A stretch of 64,000 nucleotides of DNA, taken from the NCBI RefSeq assembly GCF_018998565.1, contig NZ_JAHNZO010000015.1, forward strand, positions 113,036 to 177,035, read 5' to 3'. Shown here piece by piece: positions 36,428 through 45,504 of this stretch; the first letter of the stretch is position 1, and every line of letters starts with the position of its first letter. The notes beneath the pieces were generated by a model. That model had not been told where the DNA came from and searched no databases. It saw only the letters and a list, made by a program, of their open reading frames with translations. The position numbers and the translations under genes are program-made. The stretch comes from Paenibacillus oleatilyticus. GTDB lineage: Bacteria > Bacillota > Bacilli > Paenibacillales > NBRC-103111.

Positions 36428-36480
36428 AACAAAAAAGACCGCCGTCTTCCCAGCCATTTGGCCAGAGGCGTGCGGTCTTT
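36428..36480 (-). terminator. Terminator downstream of the 284-residue protein gene
   Basis: On the minus strand AAAGACCGC pairs with GCGGTCTTT around a longer, partly paired loop and runs into a T-run. It lies about 140 bases after the stop at 36617. The stretch between it and the gene shows no coding signal. Confidence 0.6.
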
Positions 36481-36616
36481 CGGGTTTCAACCTTGTGGCT
36501 GTTATCCGTGCGTTGAGTATTTTTTTGGAATCACGGAATGGTGGTCGTTTTTGCGTTGTACATCCTCTCAGGCCCGACCGGAAGGATGCATCCAAATTTC
36601 TGCAGGCTCGCTTGCG

Positions 36617-37471
36617 TCAAGCCTGATGACCGAAAATCTTTGCAAAATTAGCCATGTTTCGCATCAAGGCATCCGACTTCGCAAGCGGTGTCTGCTCCAG
36701 CTTACGGTTTATGTCCAACAGGAAGGAGGCCATATTGGACGTATTAGCGCCTGTGAACCGGTTATCGAGCTTCGTCGTCTTCAGCTCATGCATCAGTTGC
36801 TTCGTTTCCTCGCGATACTTGGTCACCCACTGCTCGTTTTGCGGGATTTTTTGCACAAACGAAAACAAAATGCTGCCCCAGTCGCCGCTGCCGGTTACCG
36901 CTTCGTTCAGCTTTTTGTAGGTAGCCGGTTCGAACCGCTTCATCAGCTCGTTGATGTCAACATAGTCTTCGGGCGCCCCGACCGGCCGGGATGGCGGCAT
37001 CTTGTAGGAGACGCTTCCTGTTGCGGAATCAACCGTTCCCTTTGCGCCGATGACGGCAATCTGGTTCATGATCGCCATCAGCTCGGACGATTCGCCGCCC
37101 GACATATAACGGTCCGCCACATATTTTGCCTGTGCCAATCCCGCTTCCCGCAACGCAGCGCGCTCCCCTTCGTCCGAGACGGAGCCGCCCGGCAGCAGAT
37201 TGGAGCCGATGATCGTGTGCACCGCATCGCTTACTTCCTGAGACTTCCCTTCGAGCAGCCGGTTCAGCGATTCGTCGATTTGGGCCGATACGAAGATTTT
37301 GCCCACATGATGCTTAATTGCGCCTTCGGCCAATTGCCGGCCGGTCGGACTGATTTCGACCGTATCATGCTTCAAGCCGGCAATCGTCCCCGGTCTCAGG
37401 CCGGGCTTGCTCTCCTGTTCGCGGATCGCGTACAGGTTCAAGACGCTGCTTTCTCCGCCGGAAACTTTCAC
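36617..37471 (-). CDS. Uncharacterised 284-residue protein
   Basis: I do not recognise this protein. It has no signal peptide or membrane helix and looks largely helical. The N-terminal segment DTVEISPTGRQLAEG resembles short stretches found in flagellar and FlgM-like proteins, which is not enough for a call. I chose the GTG at 37471 because GAGGAGGGG lies five bases upstream; a TTG at 37489 precedes that site. It is a single gene between a terminator and the MocR regulator. Confidence 0.7.
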   Translation of the reverse strand: MKVSGGESSVLNLYAIREQESKPGLRPGTIAGLKHDTVEISPTGRQLAEGAIKHHVGKIFVSAQIDESLNRLLEGKSQEVSDAVHTIIGSNLLPGGSVSDEGERAALREAGLAQAKYVADRYMSGGESSELMAIMNQIAVIGAKGTVDSATGSVSYKMPPSRPVGAPEDYVDINELMKRFEPATYKKLNEAVTGSGDWGSILFSFVQKIPQNEQWVTKYREETKQLMHELKTTKLDNRFTGANTSNMASFLLDINRKLEQTPLAKSDALMRNMANFAKIFGHQA

Positions 37472-37535
37472 GTTACCCCTCCTCTTCAAAATAAAAGAAA
37501 AATGACATCCTACTGGATATATCGTCCATTTTCTT

Positions 37536-38990
37536 TCATTTATTTAGAAGGGATTCCATTTTCCATGCCCGCGCCAGCAGCCTTACGCCTTCCCGGATGT
37601 CCGTTTCGGACAGGCCGCCGAAGCCGAGCAGCACGGTCGGAGCCTCGTCGGCCTCCTGCCGCAGCCGGTAAGCCGAAGCCGGGTAGATGCCGACCCCTTC
37701 CCGGAACGCTGCACGCACAAGCTCCGCTTCGTCCTTATCTCCCCGGACCCGAAGCAGCAGGTGCAGCCCCGAGTCCGCGCCGATCATCTCGACGCCCGCC
37801 GGAAAAGCATCGCGTACCGCGTGCAGCAGCGCATCGCGCTTTTTATGGTAGACGCTGCGCATTTTGCGCACATGCCGACCAAAGTCGCCGGATTCCATGA
37901 ACAGCTGCTGCGTCTTCTGGAAAATCGGCGAGGCGAGCTGATCGTAGCTGTGCCGACGGCTGCGAAACCTCGCCAGCAGCGCTGGCGGCAGCACGAGATA
38001 GCTGAGCCGGAACGCCGGCGTCAGCGCCCGCGAGAACGTGCCGACGTAGATGACCCGGCCGTCGTCGTCCAGGCTTTGCAGCGAAGGAATCGGCCGGCCG
38101 CTGTAGCGGAACTCGCCGTCGTAATCGTTCTCGACGATGTAGGCCCGCCGTTCCTTCGCCCATTGGAGCAGCTTGAGCCGCTTGCCCGCCGACAGCGTCA
38201 TGCCGTACGGAAACTGATGCGACGGAGTGACATAGACGGCCTGGGCGCCGCTGGCCTGCAGCTCTTCGAGGCAGATGCCGTCGCTTTCCAGCCGAAGGGG
38301 CCGGCAATCGAACCGGAACTGCCCGAACAGCGCTTTTACCCCGTCGTTGACCGCTTCTTCGGAGGCGATACAGACGACGTCCTCGCGCAGCAATTGAAAC
38401 AGCAAATCGAGCGAATGGTACGTGCCCGCCCCAACGACGATCTGCTCCGGCTGGCAGCGCACCCCGCGCATATGGTGCAGGTAGGCGGCAATTTCGGCGC
38501 GCAGCTCCGGCTCGCCCTGCAAATCGCCGTACAGCAGCAGACGGTTGTTTTCCGGTAGCAGACAGCGGTTCATCAGCCGGCGCCATTTCGCCAGCGGGAA
38601 GCTCGCGATATCGACGCTGCCGTAGCCGAAGTCGTAACGGAACGGCTCGTCCTGAGACGCGTGGTACGCGCGCTTCGGTGACGGCGAAACGACGGAACGT
38701 TCCCCCGCCGCTTCGATCTGCGCCTTCAAGGAAGTGGACGTGTCCAGCTCGGCGGCATACAGCCCGCTGCGCGGTCTGCTGTTCACATAGCCCTCGGCGA
38801 GCAGCTGCTCGTAGGCAAGGGCGACGGGCGACCGGCTTACGCCCAGGTAAGCGGACAGCGTGCGGATGGACGGCAGCCGCTCGTTCGCCGGAATGCGGCC
38901 GGCGGCGATTTCGTCGCGGATGTAGTGGTACAGCTGCATATACAGCGCTTCGCCCGACGTTTCGTCGAGCCTCGGCATCAAGTCGATCAT
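37536..38990 (-). CDS. MocR/PdxR-type GntR regulator with aminotransferase-like domain
   Basis: A 484-residue fusion of a GntR winged helix (residues about 15-85, with LPSIRTLSAYLGVSRSPVALAYEQL) and a class I aminotransferase-like domain (about 125-480). Such proteins normally sense PLP. The PLP-domain block VENDYDGEFRYS is present. The lysine that should hold PLP, in the GTFSK motif, is Arg321 here (GTFSRALTP, codon 38028-38030). I chose the ATG at 38990 because AAAGGAG lies upstream. It is divergent from hisC. Confidence 0.9.
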   Translation of the reverse strand: MIDLMPRLDETSGEALYMQLYHYIRDEIAAGRIPANERLPSIRTLSAYLGVSRSPVALAYEQLLAEGYVNSRPRSGLYAAELDTSTSLKAQIEAAGERSVVSPSPKRAYHASQDEPFRYDFGYGSVDIASFPLAKWRRLMNRCLLPENNRLLLYGDLQGEPELRAEIAAYLHHMRGVRCQPEQIVVGAGTYHSLDLLFQLLREDVVCIASEEAVNDGVKALFGQFRFDCRPLRLESDGICLEELQASGAQAVYVTPSHQFPYGMTLSAGKRLKLLQWAKERRAYIVENDYDGEFRYSGRPIPSLQSLDDDGRVIYVGTFSRALTPAFRLSYLVLPPALLARFRSRRHSYDQLASPIFQKTQQLFMESGDFGRHVRKMRSVYHKKRDALLHAVRDAFPAGVEMIGADSGLHLLLRVRGDKDEAELVRAAFREGVGIYPASAYRLRQEADEAPTVLLGFGGLSETDIREGVRLLARAWKMESLLNK

Positions 38991-39170
38991 CCCGGCTTCT
39001 CCTTTGCAATAATCTGTCACTTGAAAAATCATAAAACTGACCATTTTTCCAATGTCAAAATGCAGTTATGCTCATCTTATCATCCCGTTGCGCAAAGCGG
39101 AAGACGTGCATCCCATCATCAAATCACGCGCTGACCCCGTCAGCCGGATATTTTAGGAGGTACCAAACCA

Positions 39171-40238
39171 ATGACCCTTATTTTGCCGCATATCGACCGA
39201 CTCACCCCTTACGCCTTGGGCGACCTTCCGCCGGAAGGAAGCGGCGCGATCAAGCTGAATCAGAACGAAAGCCCGTACCCGCCCTCGCCGCTTGTCCTGG
39301 AGGCGCTGCGCACGCTCGGCGAAGAAGAGCTGCGCCGTTATCCCGACGCCCGCTGCGCACAGCTGCGCGCCGCACTTTCGCGGCTGCACGGGGTCAAGGA
39401 AGAACAAATCTTTTGCGGGAACGGCTCCAGCGAGATCATCTCCTTGATCGTTAAAGGCTTCATCGGTCCGAACCGACGTCTGGCCCTGCCGGACCCGTCG
39501 TTCTCGCTGTATCACACGGTAGCCGCATCTTATCAGGCCTCTTCCATCGCCGTCCCAACGCGAAGCGACTTTACCGTCGATACGGAGCTGCTGATGAACA
39601 GCGGGGCAGATGCGATCGTGCTGGTCAATCCGAATGCGCCAACCGGACACCTGCTGCCGCTTGAAGAAGTTGAACGGCTGATCAGCCGCTTCCCGGGGCT
39701 GGTCGTCATCGACGAAGCCTATATCGACTTCGCCGATCCCGGCGCGACCGCCATCCCGCTGGTGGATCGCTATCCCAACGTGATCGTCGTCCGCACGTTT
39801 TCCAAGGCTTACGCCCTGTGCGGGGCCCGGGTCGGCTATTGCGTCGCCGCCGAGCCACTCATCGCTGCGCTGGAAAAGAGCAAGGACATCTACAACATCA
39901 ACGCGATCAGCCGGAAGCTTGCCGTGGCCGCTCTGGAGGACCGGGAATACACGGAGCGCACGGTAGCGCTGGTCAAGGCGACGCGCGACAGCTTCATCGT
40001 CGACCTTCGAAGCCTTGGCTTCGATGTCATCCCTTCGCAAACGAACTTTGTGCTGTGCACGCCTCCTGCGGGAGCCGGAAAACCCGATGCCCGCCAGTGG
40101 TACCGGAGGCTGCTGGAACGAAACGTCTACGTCCGCCATTTCGAGCACCCCCGTCTGGCCGACAAGCTGCGCATTTCGATCGGCACGGACGCAGAAATGG
40201 CTGCCGTGACCGCTGTACTGCGCGGACTGCTCGCTTAA
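39171..40238 (+). CDS. hisC: HisC, histidinol-phosphate aminotransferase
   Basis: A 355-residue PLP-dependent aminotransferase for histidine synthesis (some members also serve aromatic amino acids). Typical blocks are IKLNQNESPYPPSP, NPNAPTGHLLP, VIDEAYIDF and the PLP lysine in TFSKAYALCGARVGY. AGGAGGT precedes the ATG. It stands alone, not in a his operon, divergent from the MocR gene, and ends in a strong terminator. Confidence 0.95.
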   Translation: MTLILPHIDRLTPYALGDLPPEGSGAIKLNQNESPYPPSPLVLEALRTLGEEELRRYPDARCAQLRAALSRLHGVKEEQIFCGNGSSEIISLIVKGFIGPNRRLALPDPSFSLYHTVAASYQASSIAVPTRSDFTVDTELLMNSGADAIVLVNPNAPTGHLLPLEEVERLISRFPGLVVIDEAYIDFADPGATAIPLVDRYPNVIVVRTFSKAYALCGARVGYCVAAEPLIAALEKSKDIYNINAISRKLAVAALEDREYTERTVALVKATRDSFIVDLRSLGFDVIPSQTNFVLCTPPAGAGKPDARQWYRRLLERNVYVRHFEHPRLADKLRISIGTDAEMAAVTAVLRGLLA

Positions 40239-40246
40239 AGACAAGT

Positions 40247-40285
40247 AGCTCCCGCCCCTTTGTGAAGGGGACCGGGAGCTTTTTT
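40247..40285 (+). terminator. Terminator of hisC
   Basis: AGCTCCC-G-CCCCTT pairs with AAGGGG-ACC-GGGAGCT, followed by TTTTT, nine bases after the hisC stop. Confidence 0.85.
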
Positions 40286-40369
40286 CGCGATCGAAGCGGA
40301 TTCAATGCTATAATCTTACTATTCATATCATCATTTGCCGATAGTTACGGACGACGGAGGAACCTTCCT

Positions 40370-41266
40370 ATGAACGGCAGCACAATAGAACACATGATGC
40401 AGCAGCTTAACGCAACAACCGATTTGGCCGAACGCAGGCGCACGGCAAAGGAAATCATCGAAGAAATCACGACTCCCGAAATGGTTTCAAAAGCCGTTGC
40501 CCTGGCCAAGAACAGCTTGGAAGACGCGTTAAAGGATCGCCAAACCGGCGAATTGGGCACCTATCTGGACGTCAACGATCCGGAACAGGTTGTCGCGCTA
40601 ATCGAAATTGTTCACCAGTGCCTTGAAGCGGGCGGAGATTTATCCGGGTTCATAACACCCGTTGCACGGCTTCATCATCTGGATCGGAAGGAATCGGCGA
40701 AAACCGATACGGAGCTTTATCTTCAATACCGCGCTGCCGCCCTGCTCGATGCACTCCTGGCCGCAGAAGTCCCTTTTCCGGATGAAGCGGTACAGCTTAT
40801 TCTTGCTGCGGGCAAGCGCTATGTGAAGGATAAGGCAACCGAACAATACATTTGCAGCATCCACTGGAGACTGGCGGAGAGCGGGGTCAATATATCGGGC
40901 GCGATTCCATCGCTCGTGACGATTTTTAAAAACGGGGAGACGAGCGAGCTCGTTCATTATTCGCTTTTAGCGTTATGGGCCGCCGTTAGGCAAGGGTACT
41001 TCGATACGCGAATTCCCGACAGCGATCAATCGTACCAAGTTTGGCTTAAACATCTTATTTCCAACAGTACTTATAAGCTTAAGAAAAAAGAGGAGCCCCA
41101 CCAATTAGGAATCATCGGCTGCCTGATCGAAACGGTAAGAACCTATCCCGAATACAAAGCGCTTGCCGCCGAATATTTGGAGCAATGTAAAATACGGGAG
41201 CCCAAACGTCCGACCACGGATTTCCAGCACGATCTGAAACAATATTTTGACCTATGCCGGGAATAG
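40370..41266 (+). CDS. Uncharacterised 298-residue helical protein
   Basis: I do not recognise a family. The protein is soluble, with no signal peptide or membrane helix, and reads as a series of amphipathic helices of the kind seen in HEAT/armadillo folds (for example AVALIEIVHQCLEAG, SLLALWAAVRQGYF). ACGGAGG precedes the ATG by nine bases. A hairpin with a short U-run follows. It is a single gene. Confidence 0.7.
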   Translation: MNGSTIEHMMQQLNATTDLAERRRTAKEIIEEITTPEMVSKAVALAKNSLEDALKDRQTGELGTYLDVNDPEQVVALIEIVHQCLEAGGDLSGFITPVARLHHLDRKESAKTDTELYLQYRAAALLDALLAAEVPFPDEAVQLILAAGKRYVKDKATEQYICSIHWRLAESGVNISGAIPSLVTIFKNGETSELVHYSLLALWAAVRQGYFDTRIPDSDQSYQVWLKHLISNSTYKLKKKEEPHQLGIIGCLIETVRTYPEYKALAAEYLEQCKIREPKRPTTDFQHDLKQYFDLCRE

Positions 41267-41281
41267 CACGGAAGGTACTTG

Positions 41282-41321
41282 AAAGCAGCCTCGGAGTTCA
41301 TTTCATGCCGGGCTGCTTTTG
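41282..41321 (+). terminator. Terminator of the helical protein gene
   Basis: AAAGCAGCC (41282-41290) pairs with GGCTGCTTT (41311-41319) around a 20-base loop, with a short T-run in the right arm, 16 bases after the stop. Confidence 0.55.
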
Positions 41322-41456
41322 TCATGGGCACGATTTCTGTGCGTTCTTGAGGTAGTGAAGAAATATATTGATACCGTCAGTTTTAAATGGTATTTTTTAA
41401 CTAGAATGTGAACTTATTGAATCGCATTCCAGAAAAGATTTTAGGAGGGATTTTTA

Positions 41457-41864
41457 ATGAAGCTTAGCAAGGTAAGCAAGTCCATTCTATCACTTTCATT
41501 GGCTGTTTCAACATTATTGTCTGTCAATGTCATTGCAGCGCAAGCCAACGGAGAGAACGTTAAGCCATCCGCATGCACAAAACATATTTCTATTCCTGTC
41601 GAGCATGAGTTTAACTTAAAAGTCGGCGATACAGGGTCAACGCCGTTCTATTGCGGAGCCCCTCTAGGGGATCAAATTGAGTTTTCGTGGGAAGATGTTG
41701 CAATTGGAACTGACAATACATCCGTTGTGGACAATATAAGACTGCAGGATAGCGTTTTATATTTTGATGCCATTGGAGAAGGATTTGCAGAGATCACGGT
41801 TTACTGGAAAACGAAAAAAACGGGAGTCCGATATACGTCACTGGTTATTCATGTCGCCAAATAA
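41457..41864 (+). CDS. Small secreted protein of unknown function
   Basis: A 135-residue protein with a clear signal peptide (residues 1-30, cleavage near AAQANG). The mature part has two Cys (SACTKH and FYCGAP), perhaps forming a disulphide, and looks beta-rich, ending in a strand (SLVIHVAK). It may be a small Ig-like or inhibitor-like domain, but I recognise no family. AGGAGGG precedes the ATG. It lies in AT-rich sequence with no clear operon partner. Confidence 0.75.
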   Translation: MKLSKVSKSILSLSLAVSTLLSVNVIAAQANGENVKPSACTKHISIPVEHEFNLKVGDTGSTPFYCGAPLGDQIEFSWEDVAIGTDNTSVVDNIRLQDSVLYFDAIGEGFAEITVYWKTKKTGVRYTSLVIHVAK

Positions 41865-41914
41865 TATGTATTGAATAAGGCAATCCATACCAGAGAAGAG
41901 TTACTTATCGCCTT

Positions 41915-41958
41915 GTAAAAAATGGCCTTGAACCTTACCGTACACGAAAGGTTCAAGG
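41915..41958 (-). terminator. Terminator of the HxlR/Cys-rich operon
   Basis: On the minus strand CCTTGAACCTT pairs exactly with AAGGTTCAAGG, followed by CCATTTTTTAC. It could also stop the secreted-protein gene on the plus strand, though without a U-run there. Confidence 0.7.
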
Positions 41959-42043
41959 TCTGAATCATAACAGCCGCCCCGCTCCAAGGCTTCCTGATAG
42001 CACTTCATTTACAGCGGTCAGCCTGTACCCTATTCGGAGGAGC

Positions 42044-42586
42044 CTAGGCCGTGCCGCCTCCTTCATCGTTGCATAGCAAGCATCCGTGGCAGGACAAATA
42101 GACGCTGTGCCTGGAGCACATGGGATACCCCGGAGGGATGGTCGGACAATCGTCATCCTCGTCCACCTCGGCCCATTCGAGATAATAGCTTGGATCAAGG
42201 TGCTCCGCTTGAAAAGCATCGATCATCAGCTGAAAGTCCGCCAATCGTCCGACGACCATCTCCTTGTTCGGAGTATAGCTGAGCTTCTCCCAGCCGGATT
42301 CGTTCATAGCCCCCTGAATCGTCCGCGTCATAAACGCCTTCTCATTCGCAAAATTGTCCGCCGACCAAGGCATTTCCTCCAGACTAAACCCTACCGTTCC
42401 AATCCCGACGACCGACTGGTCGCGTTGAGCAAGCCAAATGATCAGTTCCTTCTCTCGGTCCGTATTCGCGATTCGAGAACCGCTAAGCACCAGGACATCA
42501 AGAAAGACGGAGGTCAACCCGTTCGACATGGAAAGATAGGGCGCCTCGTCTTCCTGGGCTTCAGGCATGGAAATCACATTTCCCAT
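42044..42586 (-). CDS. Uncharacterised 180-residue protein with Cys-rich tail
   Basis: I do not recognise the family. The first about 150 residues look like a compact alpha/beta domain (IIWLAQRDQSVVGIGTVGF). The C-terminus has CPTIPPGYPMC...SCHGCLLC, with five Cys and two His, which could bind zinc. AAGGAGGGGG precedes the ATG. It lies 51 bases downstream of the hxlR-type gene and is probably co-transcribed. Confidence 0.7.
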   Translation of the reverse strand: MGNVISMPEAQEDEAPYLSMSNGLTSVFLDVLVLSGSRIANTDREKELIIWLAQRDQSVVGIGTVGFSLEEMPWSADNFANEKAFMTRTIQGAMNESGWEKLSYTPNKEMVVGRLADFQLMIDAFQAEHLDPSYYLEWAEVDEDDDCPTIPPGYPMCSRHSVYLSCHGCLLCNDEGGGTA

Positions 42587-42637
42587 GAGTGTCCCCCTCC
42601 TTTTTCACGACAATTCCCCCGCAGAACAATTCGAGTC

Positions 42638-42976
42638 CTATAACTGCATGCCAAATCTTTTTAATTCGATAAAAATGCCTTCCAATCGCCTTCCTTTTTC
42701 CGTCAACGTATATTCGACGCGCGGAGGCACTTCCGGATATACCGTTCTTTCCAGCATGCCGTGGTCTTCCAGTTCTTTCAGACGGAGCGAGAGCGTTTTC
42801 GGACTAATGCCATCCATCGATTTCAGCAGGTCGCTGAATCGCATCGTCCCTTCGATCAGCAGGTCGCGAATAATTAAAAAGGTCCATTTCGTCCCGATCA
42901 CATCCAGCGTCTTGGCAATGGGACAAGGCACGCCAGGCGTTCCTTTGGTCAGAACGACCGGTTCAAGCTCATTCAT
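42638..42976 (-). CDS. HxlR-family transcriptional regulator
   Basis: A 112-residue winged-helix regulator with the family pattern CPIAKTLDVIGTKWTFLIIRDLL and SPKTLSLRLKELEDHGMLER. The single conserved Cys before the first helix is the position used by redox- and quinone-sensing HxlR/YodB proteins. It is divergent from a run of an MFS remnant, a quinone-reductase-like flavoprotein and an SDR, which it may control in response to electrophiles. Confidence 0.9.
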   Translation of the reverse strand: MNELEPVVLTKGTPGVPCPIAKTLDVIGTKWTFLIIRDLLIEGTMRFSDLLKSMDGISPKTLSLRLKELEDHGMLERTVYPEVPPRVEYTLTEKGRRLEGIFIELKRFGMQL

Positions 42977-43145
42977 CCAAGCACTCTCCCAATATTTTTT
43001 TTCGCTTAATTATTCCCATTGTATCACATAAATATACTTTCGGAAACTATATGAATTAAATATCACTACTTCCCTAAATGAATTTACTACACATATAATA
43101 TCGTTGTGAGCCGATCATTCCACCTTGCCTGAGGAGGTGAACAAC

Positions 43146-43908
43146 ATGTCTACGGAAATTCAGCGAAGCAAGCCGCCCTTGGCACTCGTCGCTCTCTTGA
43201 TCAGCGCGTTCGCCATCGGCACGACGGAGTTCGTCATCATGGGCATCCTTCCGGAGGTTGCGGCCGATCTGCAGGTTACGCTAAGCGCCGCAGGCTTGCT
43301 CGTTACCGGCTATGCGTTGGGCGTCGCCATCGGCGGGCCGGTGATTACCGCCTTCACCGGGCGGCTGCCGCGCAAGTCGCTGCTGTTCGGCCTGATGCTC
43401 ATCTTCGTCGCCGGCAATCTGATGGCCGCCGTCGCCCCCAACTATGCGGTTCTGATGATCGCCCGCATCCTGGCTTCCTTTGCGCACGGCACCTTTTTCG
43501 GCGTCGGCTCGATCGTGGCAACGCGTCTCGTTCCCCGCGAAAAACAAGCGAGCGCAATCGCCATGATGTTTGCCGGACTCACGCTCGCCAACATTCTTGG
43601 CGTCCCCTTCGGCACCTTCGTCGGGCAAATGTGGGGGTGGCGCTCCACTGCGGGTGCTTCAGAAAGCAAAAGGCTCGCCGAACATCGCTTCCGCTTTGAA
43701 CATCAGCTCATTTAATTTGGCCAATGCCGGCGGAGCTTACTTGGGAGGCTGGATCATCGACAACGGCCCCGGGCTTCACGCTTTGCCTTGGGTAGCCGCC
43801 ATCGTGACCGCTGCCGGACTCTTGGTTGCACTGGCCAGTTGGTTGCTGGACCGGCAGGATGCCGAATTATCTTCACAAGCCGGGCCTGGCCGCACGTTAA
43901 ACAGATAA
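43146..43908 (+). pseudogene. AraJ-like MFS exporter with a large internal deletion
   Basis: The N-terminal half is intact (SAFAIGTTEFVIMGILPEVAADL through FVGQMWGWRST, about 175 residues). It then shifts into sequence that belongs, in another frame, near the C-terminus (NIASALNISSFNLANAGGAYLGGWI to the stop at 43908). About 140 residues of the usual 390-400 are missing at a junction near 43650. The original frame ends at 43715. GAGGAGGTG precedes the ATG at 43146. Five to six of 12 helices remain, so transport is unlikely. Confidence 0.8.
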
Positions 43909-43926
43909 TAAGGAGATGGAGACAAA

Positions 43927-44475
43927 ATGAAAATTTTAATCATTAACGGTCATCAAAAATACCGCTCGGCGGAGGGGAAACTGAATCAAACCTTGATCGA
44001 TCGAATGGTAAGCACGTTGAGCGAAAATAACGAGGTCCAAACGACCATTATTCAAAACGGCTACAACATCGAAGAAGAACAGCAAAAATTCATCTGGGCC
44101 GACGTGATCATTTACCAGACGCCTGTATACTGGTTCAGCGTTCCCGGACTCCTGAAAACGTATATGGACGAAGTGTATGCTTACGGGTTGTTTTTTAAAG
44201 GCGCGGAGCAGTACGGCAGGGGCGGTATGTTAACCGGCAAAAAATATATGTTCTCGACGACTTGGAACGCTCCGAAAGAAGCGTTCAACGATCCGACGCA
44301 GTTTTTTAGAGGAGCCGGTCTGGAAGAAGCGTTAAGCCATTTGCACCGGGCGCAGGAGTTTCTCGGATTGCAGCCTTTAAAAAGCTTCGCCTGCTACGAT
44401 GTCATCAAACATCCGGAGCTCGACCAGTTCACGGCCGAGCTCGACGCCCATCTGCAATCGGTATTAAATCAATAA
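43927..44475 (+). CDS. NAD(P)H:quinone oxidoreductase-like flavoprotein (MdaB type)
   Basis: A 182-residue flavodoxin-fold enzyme. The first strand and phosphate loop (ILIINGHQKYRSAEGKLNQTL) and TPVYWFSVPGLLKTYMDEV are typical of MdaB/NQO proteins, which reduce quinones by two electrons and so limit oxidative stress. GGAG precedes the ATG. It lies 18 bases after the MFS remnant and 28 before the SDR gene, in a run divergent from the HxlR regulator. Confidence 0.9.
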   Translation: MKILIINGHQKYRSAEGKLNQTLIDRMVSTLSENNEVQTTIIQNGYNIEEEQQKFIWADVIIYQTPVYWFSVPGLLKTYMDEVYAYGLFFKGAEQYGRGGMLTGKKYMFSTTWNAPKEAFNDPTQFFRGAGLEEALSHLHRAQEFLGLQPLKSFACYDVIKHPELDQFTAELDAHLQSVLNQ

Positions 44476-44503
44476 TTCGCTTACCCCAAAAGGAGGATAT
44501 CTC

Positions 44504-45217
44504 ATGTTGCAAAATCAAAAAGTGATCATCATCGGCGGCAGCTCCGGAATCGGTCTGGAAACCGCGAAACAGGCGATTGCGCTCGGCGCGGAAGTGATTA
44601 TAGCCAGCCGCTCGGAGCATAAACTGCAGAGCGCCAAAGAACAGCTCGGACCAAAGGCTGCAGCTTATACGCTCGATACGACGGACGAAGGACAGGTACA
44701 GGCATTTTTTGCAAAAGTCGGAGCGTTCGATCATCTTGTCGTCAGCGCCGCGGAAACCTCGGGCGGGCCGTTCCTTCAAACCGATACGGCGCAAGCCCGC
44801 AAGTTGTTCGAAAACAAATTCTGGGGCCAATACTATGCGGCCAAATACGGTGCGCCTCACATCTCGAAGAACGGGTCGATTACCCTGTTCTCCGGCGTGG
44901 TCGCCTACAAAGCGATGGTCGGCTCGTCCGCCCTTGGCGCGGTCAACGCGGCGGTCTCGAACCTGGGCCAAACGCTGGCGCTGGAGCTTGCTCCGATCCG
45001 GGTCAATATCGTTTCCCCGGGGATCATCGATACGCCTTCGCGCAGCAAAATGCCGGAGGATGCGCGCAATCAGTTTTACGAAACCGTGGCCGGCAAGCTC
45101 CCGGTCAAACGGGTCGGCCAAGCGGAGGATGTCGCGCGGAGCGTGCTCTATCTGATCCAAAACGGGTTCGTAACCGGCACCGTTCTGCATGTGGAAGGCG
45201 GGCATCTTTTGACTTAA
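44504..45217 (+). CDS. Short-chain dehydrogenase/reductase-like protein lacking the YxxxK pair
   Basis: A 237-residue SDR. The NAD(P) motif GGSSGIG, the LDTTDEGQV segment and IRVNIVSPGIIDTP are all present. The Tyr and Lys of the active-site YxxxK fall on Leu144 and Asn148 (SSALGAVNAAV). It may therefore bind nucleotide without classical reductase chemistry, or use other residues. GGAGGA precedes the ATG. It is last in the run after the MdaB-like gene. Confidence 0.88.
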   Translation: MLQNQKVIIIGGSSGIGLETAKQAIALGAEVIIASRSEHKLQSAKEQLGPKAAAYTLDTTDEGQVQAFFAKVGAFDHLVVSAAETSGGPFLQTDTAQARKLFENKFWGQYYAAKYGAPHISKNGSITLFSGVVAYKAMVGSSALGAVNAAVSNLGQTLALELAPIRVNIVSPGIIDTPSRSKMPEDARNQFYETVAGKLPVKRVGQAEDVARSVLYLIQNGFVTGTVLHVEGGHLLT

Positions 45218-45428
45218 GCTGATGTGGGGGAAGAACGTTCATGTCGGGCTTCTCGTAGCCCTGTGAGCTTGGTGAGATTAAAAATTTAGGTTAATTAGCA
45301 TAACGAAACGGCGGCAGTTGAGGAAGAAAATATACCCTCGTCTGTCGTCGTATTTTATGGTCGATAAAACATATGTGAAAGATGCGGCTTATCGCTTCCT
45401 GAATAATAACGGATAACGAAATTTATAC

Positions 45429-45459
45429 TTGACTATGACATAAGGTTATAGCGCATTAT
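45429..45459 (+). promoter_or_regulatory. MerR-type promoter of the TipA-like gene
   Basis: -35 TTGACT (45429-45434), a long 19-base spacer and -10 CATTAT (45454-45459). The spacer contains an imperfect dyad (CTATGAC...GGTTATAG). A 19-base spacer with a dyad is typical of promoters that MerR proteins activate. Confidence 0.4.
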
Positions 45460-45504
45460 ATATTAGATCATATATTATTTTTAAAGAAGTAGAGGATCTT
45501 TGGG

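Noticed and set aside
36194..36595. A 133-codon minus-strand frame between the asparaginase and the 284-residue protein genes
   Set aside because: It crosses a predicted promoter and a terminator, has no good ribosome site and no recognisable domain.
45358..45419. A short frame (MVDKTYVKDAAYRFLNNNG) before the TipA-like gene, faintly like an IS6 transposase fragment
   Set aside because: Too short, no other matching pieces around it, and no terminal repeats.
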